DNA of 64,000 nucleotides from VKMB-3413 sp041027365 (GTDB taxonomy: Bacteria > Pseudomonadota > Alphaproteobacteria > Rhizobiales > Rhizobiaceae), in contig NZ_JBFTEH010000009.1 of the NCBI RefSeq assembly GCF_041027365.1, positions 1-64,000 of the forward strand, given 5' to 3'. This document shows, piece after piece, positions 33,884 to 42,560 of this stretch. Numbering within the stretch: the stretch's first letter is position 1; each line of letters starts with the position of its first letter. Made by a program: the position numbers and the translations under genes. A model generated the notes under the pieces. It did not search any database. It had not been told where the DNA came from and worked only from the letters and a program-made list of their open reading frames with translations.

Positions 33884-36735
33884 TCGGCGGCCTCGCCCTC
33901 TCCTTCGGCGCGCCCTTCGTCCTCGTCGGCCTTCTCGCCCTGCCGGTGATCTGGTGGCTCCTGAAGCTGACGCCGCCGCGCCCGCAGACCGAGACCTTCC
34001 CGCCGCTGCGCATCCTGCAGCGCGTCCTGAAGAGCGAGGAGACGCCGGCGAAGAGCCCGTGGTGGCTGACGCTGCTGCGCCTGCTGCTCGCCGCGCTGGT
34101 GATCTTCGCACTCGCCGCTCCGACGCTCAATCCGAGCCAGAGCGTGCTGTCGGGCTCCGGTCCGCTGGCGCTGCTCGTCGACAACGGCTGGGCGAGCGGC
34201 GGCGACTGGGAGCAGCGACGCTCGGCGGCCGAGACGCTGATCCGCCGGGCGGGCGATGCCGGGCGGCCGGTCGCCCTCGCCTTCACGGCCGACGGCGCCG
34301 CGAACGACGCGGCTCCGGTCGAGGCGACGACGGCGCTGGACCGGCTCGCGGCCGCCTCGCCCCAGCCGATCCCGACCGACCGCGCGGGCGCCGCCGAACG
34401 CCTCGCCAACGGGCTCGCCGGCCAGACCCCGGGCTCGCTGGTCTTCCTCTCCGACGGCCTCGACAGCGCCGACGCACAGGCTGCGGCGAAGCGGCTCGCG
34501 GCGCTGTCCCCGTCGCAGGCGATCGTCTACGCTCCGGACGTCACCGGGCTCGTCGGCCTCACCGGCGCGGACAATTCCACCGACGCGCTGGTGGTCAAGG
34601 GGGTGCGCGCGGCCGGCGCCGGCGCGTCCGGCGCCACGACGCTCGTCGCGCTCGACCAGCAGAGCCGCGAGGTCGGCCGCACCCCGATGAGCTTTAGCGG
34701 CGGCACCGGCGAGGCGCGCTTCGCCATCCCGGTCGAGCTGCGCAACGACATCGCCCGCATCGAGGTGGAGAACGCGCGGAACGCCGGCGGCGTCCGCCTG
34801 CTCGACGATTCCTTCCGGCGCCGGCGGGTGGCGCTCGTCTCCGGCGAATCCTCGGACCTCGCCCAGCCGCTGCTCTCGCCGCTCTACTACATCAGCCGGG
34901 CGCTGCAGCCCTTTGCCGATCTCGTGCGGCCGGACAGCGCCGACCTCTCGAAGGCGATCCCGGAACTCCTGCGGGAGAAGCCCTCGGTCATGGTGCTCGC
35001 GGATATCGGCAACCTGCCGGACGAGGCGCGCACGGCGCTGGAGAAATTCGTTCAGGACGGCGGCTATCTCGTGCGCTTTGCCGGTCCGCGTCTGGCTGCG
35101 GCCACGGGCGAGGACCCGCTCGTCCCGGTGCGGCTGCGCCAGGGCGAACGCCAGCTCGGCGGCGCGATGTCCTGGTCGGAACCGCAGAAGATCGCGCCGA
35201 TGGCCAAGGACAGCCCGTTCGCCGGTATCAAGGTGCCGGACGACATCACGGTGTCGCGCCAGATCCTCGCCGAACCCTCGGCCGATCTCGCCAGCAAGAC
35301 CTGGGCGAGCCTTGCCGACGGCACGCCGCTCGTCACCGCCGAGAAGCGCGGCGCCGGCACGATCGTGCTGTTCCACGTGACCGCCGAGGCAACCTGGTCG
35401 AACCTGCCGATCTCCGGCGCCTTCGTCGACATGCTGCGGCGGGTCGTGACGCTGTCGCGCGCCAATGCCGCTGCCCCGGACGGGCGCACGAGCGCCGACA
35501 GCCTGCCGCCCTACCGCGTCCTCGACGGCAGCGGCCGCCTGACGGGCGCGGGGGCGGACGTGCAGCCGCTCGACCTGACGAAGCCGGCCCCGCGCCCGGT
35601 GACGCGCGCCAATCCGCCCGGCCTCTACGGCACGCAGGAGGGCTATGTCGCGCACAATCTCCTGCCGGCGGGAACCACGCTGAAGCCGCTTCCCGCGCTC
35701 GACCTCGGCACGACGGTCGAGACGCGGTCCTATGGCAACAAGGACTCCGTCGATCTGCGGCCCTGGCTCTTCGCCGCGGCGCTGATCCTCTTCGCGCTCG
35801 ACGCGCTGGCGCTTCTCTGGCTCGGCGGCACGTTCGCGCGGCTCGGCGGCGCGTTCGGCCGCGGCCGCTCGTCGGCCGTTCCGGCGATCGCCCTCCTCGG
35901 CCTCGGCCTCGGCCTCGCGCTGGCCGTCGCCACGCCGCATCCCGCCTTCGCCCAGTCGGAGGCGGCGCGCATCGCCAAGACGATCGACATGCAGAAGGCG
36001 ATGGAGGCGACCAGCGCCACCCATCTCGCCTATGTCGAGACCGGCGACCAGGCGGTGGACGACCGGTCGCGCGCGGGGCTCAAGGGCCTGTCGCAGTACA
36101 TCGCGGCGAAGACGGCGCTGGAGCCCGGTGATCCGATGGGCGTCGACATCGCCAAGGACGAGCTCGCCTTCTACCCGATCCTCTACTGGCCGATCCATGC
36201 CGAGGACAAGATGCCGAGCGCGGACGCGATCAGCCGCATCGACGCCTATATGAAGGAAGGCGGCACCGTCCTCTTCGACGTCGCCGACGACACGCTCTCC
36301 TTGCTGTCCGGAAACGTCTCGCCGGGCCAGCGCCGCCTGCGCGCCATCCTTGCGAACCTCGACATACCGCCGCTGGAGCCGGTTCCGCACGACCACGTGC
36401 TGACCAAGGCCTTCTACCTGATGAACGACTTCCCCGGCCTGCACACCGGCTCCGACCTGTGGGTGGAGTCGCTGGTGCCGGACGCCTCGGGCGCGCGGCG
36501 ACCGGCCCGCGGCGGTGACGGCGTCTCCTCGATCATGATCACCTCGAACGACTTCGCCGGCGCCTGGGCCGTCGACGACCAGGGCATGTTCCTCTACCCG
36601 ACCGACTCCAGCGACCCGGCGCAGCGCGAGAACGCCTACCGCGCCGGCGTGAACATCGTGATGTACGTGCTCACCGGCAACTACAAGGCCGACCAGGTGC
36701 ACGTGCCGGCGCTGCTCGAAAGGCTCGGACAATAA
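33880..36735 (+). CDS. BatA-like plus DUF4159 membrane protein
   Basis: A 951-residue protein. The N-terminus carries a BatA-type membrane region (residues 5-25 and about 55-80, with PPLRILQRVLKSEETPAKSP between) and a VWA-like domain. After a long periplasmic or cytoplasmic middle it has hydrophobic segments at about residues 630-655 and 670-690. The second looks like an internal signal peptide ending AFAQ and is followed by a C-terminal DUF4159 domain (DELAFYPILYWPIHAEDKMP, FLYPTDSSDPAQRENAYRAG). This looks like a fusion of a BatA protein and a secreted DUF4159 protein. It overlaps both neighbours (ATGA and TAATG), so expression is tightly coupled with the MoxR operon. Confidence 0.88.
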   Translation: MIGGLALSFGAPFVLVGLLALPVIWWLLKLTPPRPQTETFPPLRILQRVLKSEETPAKSPWWLTLLRLLLAALVIFALAAPTLNPSQSVLSGSGPLALLVDNGWASGGDWEQRRSAAETLIRRAGDAGRPVALAFTADGAANDAAPVEATTALDRLAAASPQPIPTDRAGAAERLANGLAGQTPGSLVFLSDGLDSADAQAAAKRLAALSPSQAIVYAPDVTGLVGLTGADNSTDALVVKGVRAAGAGASGATTLVALDQQSREVGRTPMSFSGGTGEARFAIPVELRNDIARIEVENARNAGGVRLLDDSFRRRRVALVSGESSDLAQPLLSPLYYISRALQPFADLVRPDSADLSKAIPELLREKPSVMVLADIGNLPDEARTALEKFVQDGGYLVRFAGPRLAAATGEDPLVPVRLRQGERQLGGAMSWSEPQKIAPMAKDSPFAGIKVPDDITVSRQILAEPSADLASKTWASLADGTPLVTAEKRGAGTIVLFHVTAEATWSNLPISGAFVDMLRRVVTLSRANAAAPDGRTSADSLPPYRVLDGSGRLTGAGADVQPLDLTKPAPRPVTRANPPGLYGTQEGYVAHNLLPAGTTLKPLPALDLGTTVETRSYGNKDSVDLRPWLFAAALILFALDALALLWLGGTFARLGGAFGRGRSSAVPAIALLGLGLGLALAVATPHPAFAQSEAARIAKTIDMQKAMEATSATHLAYVETGDQAVDDRSRAGLKGLSQYIAAKTALEPGDPMGVDIAKDELAFYPILYWPIHAEDKMPSADAISRIDAYMKEGGTVLFDVADDTLSLLSGNVSPGQRRLRAILANLDIPPLEPVPHDHVLTKAFYLMNDFPGLHTGSDLWVESLVPDASGARRPARGGDGVSSIMITSNDFAGAWAVDDQGMFLYPTDSSDPAQRENAYRAGVNIVMYVLTGNYKADQVHVPALLERLGQ

Positions 36736-38816
36736 TGACCTGGTCGGTCGACTTCGCGCCGTTCTTCTCCTGGACGGTCATCGCCATCCTCGCCGTGCCG
36801 GCGGTCCTGCTGTCGCTGGCGCTCTTCGCCGCGCGCACCCGCGGCGCGGCGATCCGCATCGTCGCCATCGCCGCCCTGCTGCTCGCCCTGATGAACCCGG
36901 TGGTGCTGCGCGAACAGCGCGACCCCCTGAAGAGCGTCGTCGCCCTCGTCGTCGACCGCAGCCAGAGCCAGACCATCGGCGACCGCACGAAGCAGACGGA
37001 CGAAGCCGAGGCAGCGCTGAAGAAGAGCCTCGCCCGCTTCCCGCAGTTCGAGGTGCGCACGGTCGAGGCGAAGACCTCCGGCTCGCCCGGCGACGACGCG
37101 ACGACCGCCCTCTTCGGCGCGCTGTCCGGCGCGCTGAAGGACGTCTCGCCCGGCCGCGTCGCCGGCGCCATTATGCTCACCGACGGGCAGGTGCACGACA
37201 TTCCGGCCAAGGCCGAGGCGCTCGGCTTCGACGCGCCGGTCCACGGCCTGATCACCGGGCGTCCCGACGAGTTCGACCGCCGTATCGAGATCACCACCGC
37301 CCCCCGCTTCGGCCTCGTCAAGGACGACCAGACGATCAACTACCGGGTGATCGAGCAGGGCAAGGGCGCCTCCACCGACCCGGTCGAGGTGCAGGTCTTC
37401 CTCAACGGCGACCTGATCGCGCGGCAACAGGCCCGTCCCGGCAGCGACGCCTCGGTCACGTTCCACCTGCCGCGGGCCGGCAAGAACATCGTCCAGCTCT
37501 CCGTTGCCCACGACGGCCGCGAGATCACCGCGGTCAACAACCGCGCCATCGCCATCGTCGACGGCATCCGCGAGAACCTGCGCGTGCTCCTCGTCTCCGG
37601 CGAGCCGCATGCCGGCGAGCGCACCTGGCGCAACCTGTTGAAGTCCGACGCCTCGGTCGACCTCGTCCACTTCACCATCCTGCGGCCGCCGGAAAAGCAG
37701 GACGGCACGCCGATCAACGAGCTGTCGCTGATCGCCTTCCCGACACGCGAGCTGTTCGTCGAGAAGATCAAGGACTTCGACCTGATCATCTTCGACCGCT
37801 ATCAGGAGCGCGGCGTGCTGCCCTCGCTCTATTTCGACTACATCGCCCAGTACGTGAAGCAGGGCGGCGCAATGCTGGTGGCGGCCGGGCCCGAATATGC
37901 CGGCGACGAGAGCATCGCGATGACGCCGCTGCAGCAGATCCTGCCGGCTTTGCCGACCGGCCAAGTCGACGAGAAGCCGTTCTTCCCGCAGATCTCAGCC
38001 CTCGGCGCCAAGCATCCGGTGACGCGCGACCTGCCGGGCTCGAAGACCGAGCCGCCGAACTGGAGCCAGTGGTTCCGCACCATCGAGGTCGGCAAGACCG
38101 AGGGCGAGACGGTGATGACCGGCGCCGACAAGCGCCCGCTCCTCGTCCTCAACCGGGTCGGCGACGGCCGCATCGCTCTCCTCTTGTCGGACCAGGAATG
38201 GCTGTGGTCGCGCGGCTTCGAGGGCGGCGGCCCGCATGTCGCCCTGTTCCGGCGCCTCGCGCACTGGCTGATGAAGGAGCCGGACCTCGAGGAGGAAGCG
38301 CTGGATGCCGAGGCGCACGGCTCCGACCTCACCGTGACCCGCCAGACGATCGGCGACGATCCCGGCCCGGCGACGGTGCTGACCCCATCCGGCAAGGCGG
38401 TCACCCTGCCGCTGAAGAAGGTCGATGCCGGCCGCTGGCAGGGCACGCTGAAGACCGACGAGCTCGGGCTCTTCCAGGCGGCCAACGGCGATCTCCGGGC
38501 GCTCGCCAATGTCGGACCGGTCAACCCGCGGGAATACCGCGAGGCGATCTCGACGACGGCCAAGCTGCAGCCGATCGCCGACGCCACGCACGGCAGCGTC
38601 CGCCGCATAGCCGACGCCTCCGGAACGCTCGACATCCCGCGGATCGTGCCGGTCAGCGGCCGGGCGAACGCCGACGGGCGCGACTGGATCGGGCTGAAGA
38701 CGACCGACGAGACGGTGCTGCGCGGCGTCGACCGCACCCCGCTCTTCGCCGGCTTCCTCGGCCTCGCCGTCCTGCTCCTGGTGCTCTCGGCGACCTGGTA
38801 CCGCGAAGGGCGTTGA
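36735..38816 (+). CDS. Large membrane protein of the MoxR operon
   Basis: A 693-residue protein with two N-terminal membrane helices (about residues 13-32 and 42-58), a long extracytoplasmic part and one C-terminal helix (FAGFLGLAVLLLVLSATWY). The middle has a VWA-like start (VVALVVDRSQSQTIGDRTKQ) and a glutamine-amidotransferase-like segment (YIAQYVKQGGAMLVAAGPEY). It resembles uncharacterised alphaproteobacterial proteins encoded after DUF4159 genes. The ATG overlaps the preceding stop by one base. It is probably the end of the operon, which is convergent with the vapBC pair 5 bases away. Confidence 0.85.
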   Translation: MTWSVDFAPFFSWTVIAILAVPAVLLSLALFAARTRGAAIRIVAIAALLLALMNPVVLREQRDPLKSVVALVVDRSQSQTIGDRTKQTDEAEAALKKSLARFPQFEVRTVEAKTSGSPGDDATTALFGALSGALKDVSPGRVAGAIMLTDGQVHDIPAKAEALGFDAPVHGLITGRPDEFDRRIEITTAPRFGLVKDDQTINYRVIEQGKGASTDPVEVQVFLNGDLIARQQARPGSDASVTFHLPRAGKNIVQLSVAHDGREITAVNNRAIAIVDGIRENLRVLLVSGEPHAGERTWRNLLKSDASVDLVHFTILRPPEKQDGTPINELSLIAFPTRELFVEKIKDFDLIIFDRYQERGVLPSLYFDYIAQYVKQGGAMLVAAGPEYAGDESIAMTPLQQILPALPTGQVDEKPFFPQISALGAKHPVTRDLPGSKTEPPNWSQWFRTIEVGKTEGETVMTGADKRPLLVLNRVGDGRIALLLSDQEWLWSRGFEGGGPHVALFRRLAHWLMKEPDLEEEALDAEAHGSDLTVTRQTIGDDPGPATVLTPSGKAVTLPLKKVDAGRWQGTLKTDELGLFQAANGDLRALANVGPVNPREYREAISTTAKLQPIADATHGSVRRIADASGTLDIPRIVPVSGRANADGRDWIGLKTTDETVLRGVDRTPLFAGFLGLAVLLLVLSATWYREGR

Positions 38817-38821
38817 GAGGT

Positions 38822-39250
38822 TCAGCCGAGATCGGTCTGGCTGAAGTCGTCGCCCTTGTAGAGTGGGGGCACGCCACTCGCCTTTGCACAGGCGTAAGCG
38901 AAGCAGTCGCCGAAGTTGAGATCGGCGGGATGGCCGACGATCTTGCCGTAGGTGGCCGCGGTCTCAAGTGCTCGCTGGCCAATGTCGGGCGTGACCAAAA
39001 GGTTCGTGGCGCCGATGTCTTCGACGAAGGCTTGGACGGCGGCCTGCGCCTGCCGCACGAGATCGGGCGAGGGGCGGTCGCCTCCACGTGTCGCCGGTGC
39101 CTTCTTTCGCGCCAGAGCAAGAACGGCTTCGAAGACCGCCAGCGGCGAGACGAAGAAGGGTCCCGCGGCAGTCGCCATCTGCAGCTGGATCGCCTCGTGG
39201 CCGGCCTCGCGGCCGAGGATCGCAACGATGGCGGACGCATCGACGAACAT
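38822..39250 (-). CDS. VapC-type PIN-domain toxin
   Basis: A 142-residue PIN-domain ribonuclease. The N-terminus MFVDASAIVAILGREAGHEA carries the first catalytic Asp; NFGDCFAYACAKA near residue 115 carries the C-terminal acidic residues. It is predicted to cleave specific RNAs, and is neutralised by the antitoxin. The start codon immediately follows the antitoxin stop, with no gap. It is a type II toxin-antitoxin module. Confidence 0.9.
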   Translation of the reverse strand: MFVDASAIVAILGREAGHEAIQLQMATAAGPFFVSPLAVFEAVLALARKKAPATRGGDRPSPDLVRQAQAAVQAFVEDIGATNLLVTPDIGQRALETAATYGKIVGHPADLNFGDCFAYACAKASGVPPLYKGDDFSQTDLG

Positions 39251-39496
39251 CTACGCGCCGTCCCACATCGCGTCGGCGAAGGCCTTCATGTCGAAATCGG
39301 GATCGTTCGGTCCCATCGCATCGGCGAGCGCCATGGACCGCGCGAGCCGATCCTCGAGCGGACGCATCTTCCGCACTTCATCGATCTGCCGCTCGAGCGC
39401 CAAGCGCACCGCTTGCGTCTTCGTCTTCGCCTTGATCAGCCGACGGACCTCTTCCGCCAAGGCGTCGACCGCGGCATCACGGATAATCAGCGCCAT
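39251..39496 (-). CDS. VapB-type antitoxin
   Basis: An 81-residue protein with an N-terminal DNA-binding strand-helix part (ALIIRDAAVDALAEEVRRLI, TKTQAVRLALERQIDE) of the rhizobial VapB/Rv0623-like type and an acidic C-terminal tail (MGPNDPDFDMKAFADAMWDG) that would wrap the toxin. A perfect AGGAGG Shine-Dalgarno precedes the ATG at 39496; the frame is open upstream to 39592 but that extension lacks sense. Such antitoxins usually repress their own operon. Confidence 0.88.
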   Translation of the reverse strand: MALIIRDAAVDALAEEVRRLIKAKTKTQAVRLALERQIDEVRKMRPLEDRLARSMALADAMGPNDPDFDMKAFADAMWDGA

Positions 39497-39619
39497 CCGA
39501 CATCCTCCTTCGGATATCGCTATAGCACAAGCGCGAACTCGGCGTGGATTCCACCTTTGTTCGTCACGGAGTCGTTGCAACGGTTCGGGCACTCCCCAAG
39601 AGACGGAAACGGCTGAAGG

Positions 39620-40135
39620 CTAAGGCAAGCCTCGCCGCCGCGCTTTCACCGCTCCGCCGATACCTTCGAGCGCGCCCTCCTGAAGCTCCAGCCCGAGCAG
39701 CCGCCGCGGGTCGACCGGTCCCGGCATGATCACGCTCCCCGGCGGCAGCGAGCGGTAGCCGAGGGGGGCGTAATAGGGCGGGTCGCCGACGAGGACGATC
39801 AGCCGCTCGCCCGTGTCCCGCGCGGCGTCGGCCGCGAGCCGCATCAGCGCCTTGCCGGCGCCCTTGTTCTTGTAGGCCGGCCGGACCGCGAGCGGCCCCA
39901 GCATCAGCGCCGGCGTCGTCCCGATCCGGATCGGCGTCAGGCGGACCGAGCCGATCACCACGCCCTCCAGTTCGGCGACGAAGGAGAGCGAAGGGTCGTG
40001 CGGCGCCATCTCGCGCACCCGCTCGGCGGCGCGGGAAAAGCGGCCGGGCCCGAAGGCCTCGTCGGCGATCGCTTCGATCGCGGCGGCATGATGCGGCTGT
40101 TCCGGCAGGAACCGGACATCGGCGAGAGAGAACAT
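39620..40135 (-). CDS. GNAT-family N-acetyltransferase
   Basis: A roughly 171-residue acetyltransferase with the acetyl-CoA-binding motif VRPAYKNKGAGKALMRLAAD and a following strand ERLIVLVGDPPYYAPLGYR, which is close to YhbS-type proteins. Substrate is unknown. The ATG at 40135 was preferred over 40198 because the domain begins directly after it. It is divergent from the glutathione transferase gene across 300 bases, which hold the promoters; nothing else was seen there. Confidence 0.9.
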   Translation of the reverse strand: MFSLADVRFLPEQPHHAAAIEAIADEAFGPGRFSRAAERVREMAPHDPSLSFVAELEGVVIGSVRLTPIRIGTTPALMLGPLAVRPAYKNKGAGKALMRLAADAARDTGERLIVLVGDPPYYAPLGYRSLPPGSVIMPGPVDPRRLLGLELQEGALEGIGGAVKARRRGLP

Positions 40136-40437
40136 CGGGGAAGTTTCCGGACGATCGTGCAGGAGCAAAGGCGCCGGTCCTTTGCCGGGGTCGGGCAAAG
40201 GACGGGGCGACGAGGGTCAGCGCCGTTCGGCGCGGCCTTCCATTCGTCGTCGGCGCTGGATCATCCGGCAGGGCTCCATCTCGGGTTCCGCCCGGTAGCA
40301 CCCCTGCGGGCGGGCGTAAAGCGCCGCATGCGCGGACGGCTCGCCGCGATTGACGCTCCGTCGCCCTGCCCGGCGGAACGGGCGTCACCATCTCCTGTTA
40401 GCATCGGGCGAGACGGGCAAAGCACAGGAGCGAGACG

Positions 40438-41424
40438 ATGGGACTGCTGGTCGACGGCAAGTGGCAGGACAAGTGGTACGACACCGCTTCCACCGGCGGA
40501 AAGTTCAAGCGCAGCACGACGACCTTCCGAGACTGGATCACGGCGGACGGCGCGCCGGGACCGGACGGGCGGAAGGCCTATCCGGCCGAAGCGGGACGAT
40601 ACCACCTCTATGTCTCGCTCGCCTGCCCGTGGGCTCACCGCACGCTGATCACCCGCAAGCTGAAGAGGCTGGAGGACGCGATCTCGCTCTCGATCGTCGA
40701 CTATCACATGGGCGAGGAAGGCTGGGTCTTCTCCGAGCGGCCCGGCGCGATCCCCGACAGCGTCCTCGGCAAGAAGCGGCTCTACGAGGTCTATCTCGAA
40801 GCCGACCCGCACTACACCGGCCGCGTCACCGTGCCCGTCCTCTGGGACAAGGAGACCGGCACGATCGTCAACAACGAGTCGGCCGAGATCATCCGCATCC
40901 TCAACACGGGCTTCAACGCCTTCGGCGATGCGTCCGTCGACGTAACGCCGGAGGCGCTGCTCCCGAAGATCGACGCGATCAACGTGCGCATCTACGACAC
41001 CGTCAACAACGGCGTCTACAAGGCCGGCTTCGCGACGACGCAGCGGGCCTACGAGGCGGCGTTCCACCCGCTGTTCGAGACGCTGGACGACCTGGAGGAG
41101 CGGCTGTCGGCGCAGCGCTATCTCGTCCCCTCCTCCGCCCCGACCGAGGCGGACTGGCGCCTCTTCACCACGCTGATCCGCTTCGACGCCGTCTATCACG
41201 GCCATTTCAAGTGCAATCTCAGGCAGATCGCCGACTATCCCAACCTCTTCGGCTATATGCTGGAACTCTACCAGTGGCCGGGCGTCGCCGAGACGGTGAA
41301 CTTCGAGCACATCAAGGGCCACTACTATTCGAGCCACAAGACCATCAACCCGACCGGCATCGTGCCGCTCGGGCCCGACCAGGACCTGACGCGCCCGCAC
41401 AACCGCGACCGGCTGAAGGCCTGA
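40438..41424 (+). CDS. Glutathionyl-hydroquinone reductase (Xi-class glutathione transferase)
   Basis: A 328-residue cytoplasmic enzyme that removes glutathione from glutathionyl-hydroquinones. The thioredoxin-like N-domain has the catalytic cysteine in YVSLACPWAHRTLI at about residues 58-71, and the helical C-domain contains WRLFTTLIRFDAVYHGHFKC, characteristic of the YqjG/ECM4 family. The C-terminal HYYSSHKTINPTGIVPLGP block is also diagnostic. Length is as expected. CAGGAG lies seven bases upstream of the ATG. Confidence 0.94.
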   Translation: MGLLVDGKWQDKWYDTASTGGKFKRSTTTFRDWITADGAPGPDGRKAYPAEAGRYHLYVSLACPWAHRTLITRKLKRLEDAISLSIVDYHMGEEGWVFSERPGAIPDSVLGKKRLYEVYLEADPHYTGRVTVPVLWDKETGTIVNNESAEIIRILNTGFNAFGDASVDVTPEALLPKIDAINVRIYDTVNNGVYKAGFATTQRAYEAAFHPLFETLDDLEERLSAQRYLVPSSAPTEADWRLFTTLIRFDAVYHGHFKCNLRQIADYPNLFGYMLELYQWPGVAETVNFEHIKGHYYSSHKTINPTGIVPLGPDQDLTRPHNRDRLKA

Positions 41425-41499
41425 GTACGGGCCCGTCTCGCGAGGTGGCCCTCGGTACAGGCCGTGCCCCGCGCCAAATCGAAGGCCGGGGGCTTTCCC

Positions 41500-41813
41500 T
41501 CAGCGGCGGCCGATCCGGTTTACCGGGCCGCCGCGATTCATCGGGGTTCCCGCGCGGATGCCGACGCCGGGGGCTCCGAGGCCGACCTTTGCCGGCGCAC
41601 GGGCGACGCATCCGTGGGGGACGCCGACTCCGGTGCAATAGACCACCTTCGGCCGTGCGACACATCCTATGGGAACGCCAACGGTCTTGCAGTAGACGGC
41701 TGCGTGCGCCGGCTTCGGCGAGGGCCGCCGAACAGGGTGAAACCTGCAACGACGGCCGACAGAACTCCGCCTCGCAAGAGCATGGTGTTGGGGATCCGGC
41801 TGCGCTGCTGCAT
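41500..41813 (-). pseudogene. Small secreted Cys/Gly repeat protein, frameshifted
   Basis: An ATG at 41813 behind GAGGGAAG starts QQRSRIPNTMLLRGG, then a hydrophobic signal-like segment (VLSAVVAGFTLFGG). At about 41718-41732 the frame must shift by one base to continue with PSPKPAHAAVYCKTVGVPIG, CVARPKVVYCTGVGVPHG and a Gly/Pro-rich C-terminus with TPMNRGGPVNRIGRR. The two tandem YCxxVGVPxGCVAR units and the AHAA cleavage site make sense only in the second frame. It is either a pseudogene, a sequencing error or a programmed shift; a one-base loss is simplest. Confidence 0.65.
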
Positions 41814-41939
41814 GGCGTCTTCCCTCAGAGGAAGCATTAGCTCGCCCGCTTCCATCCCCAAATTGACCTAAGGGAACATCGTTGTAAACAGCTGAATATA
41901 TGCGAGAATGCCAGCTGCCGGCGCTTGCTTGACCGAAGT

Positions 41940-42401
41940 TCACCAATCGGGGTCCGGCGCGCGCTCGCCGGCGAGTTCCGCGATCCGCCGGCGGGTAGCG
42001 TCCGTCGTTCCGCCGGGCAGCGCGTCGACCGGGAAGAAGCCGGTCTCGGCGATCTCCCGGTCCGGCTGTTTCGGCGTGCTCTGGTGGAATGCGCCGCAGC
42101 GATAGAGCAGCACGTGGTCGCGGTCCGAGGCCTTGCGGTTGAAGTAGACGGCGAAGAGAGCCGGAGGGTCTTCGAGTTCGATGTTCGCCTCCTCGACGAG
42201 TTCCCGGCGGATCGCCGCCTCGGCGCTCTCGCCGGGGTCGACGCCGCCGCCGGGCATGTACCAGCCGGAGACGTAGGTGTGGCGCACGAGGAAGATCCGG
42301 CCGTCCCCGTCGAACACCGCGGCGCGCACGCCGAGCGTCACCGGCCGGGCGACGAGATGCACGCCGTGCATGGCGCGGATCAGCAATTTCTCGAAGCGCA
42401 T
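41940..42401 (-). CDS. Nudix hydrolase
   Basis: A 153-residue Nudix protein with the box GGGVDPGESAEAAIRRELVE followed by EANIE, the glutamates placed to bind divalent metal. VRHTYVSGWYMPGG precedes it. Substrate is not predictable from sequence. The ATG at 42401 has GAGAGG five bases upstream. It is divergent from the metallophosphoesterase gene, with the palindromic element between them. Confidence 0.92.
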   Translation of the reverse strand: MRFEKLLIRAMHGVHLVARPVTLGVRAAVFDGDGRIFLVRHTYVSGWYMPGGGVDPGESAEAAIRRELVEEANIELEDPPALFAVYFNRKASDRDHVLLYRCGAFHQSTPKQPDREIAETGFFPVDALPGGTTDATRRRIAELAGERAPDPDW

Positions 42402-42443
42402 CGGTTCCTCTCGCCTGCCCGCGGCCTACAATCCCAAGGGCTT

Positions 42444-42546
42444 TAGAGCATCGGACGGACACGTGAGACCCGCTCTTCGGGCCGTCCGATGCGATCCAGA
42501 TCTTGGGGCACGAGACCCGATCTCCGGAATCGGATCTCGTGCTCTA
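42444..42546. repeat. Boundary-inverted palindromic element with two hairpins
   Basis: TAGAGCA at 42444-42450 is repeated inverted as TGCTCTA at 42540-42546. Inside, GCATCGGACGG (42448-42458) pairs perfectly with CCGTCCGATGC (42482-42492), and GCACGAGA (42508-42515) pairs with TCTCGTGC (42535-42542) as the arms of a longer imperfect palindrome centred on CCGG. This looks like a REP/MITE-like intergenic repeat, 14 bases upstream of the metallophosphoesterase ATG. Confidence 0.75.
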
Positions 42547-42560
42547 ACAGGAAGTCGTCG

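Noticed and set aside
33730..36732. 1000-codon minus-strand frame
   Set aside because: It is antisense to the BatA/DUF4159 gene and is Arg/Ala/Gly/Glu-rich without domains.
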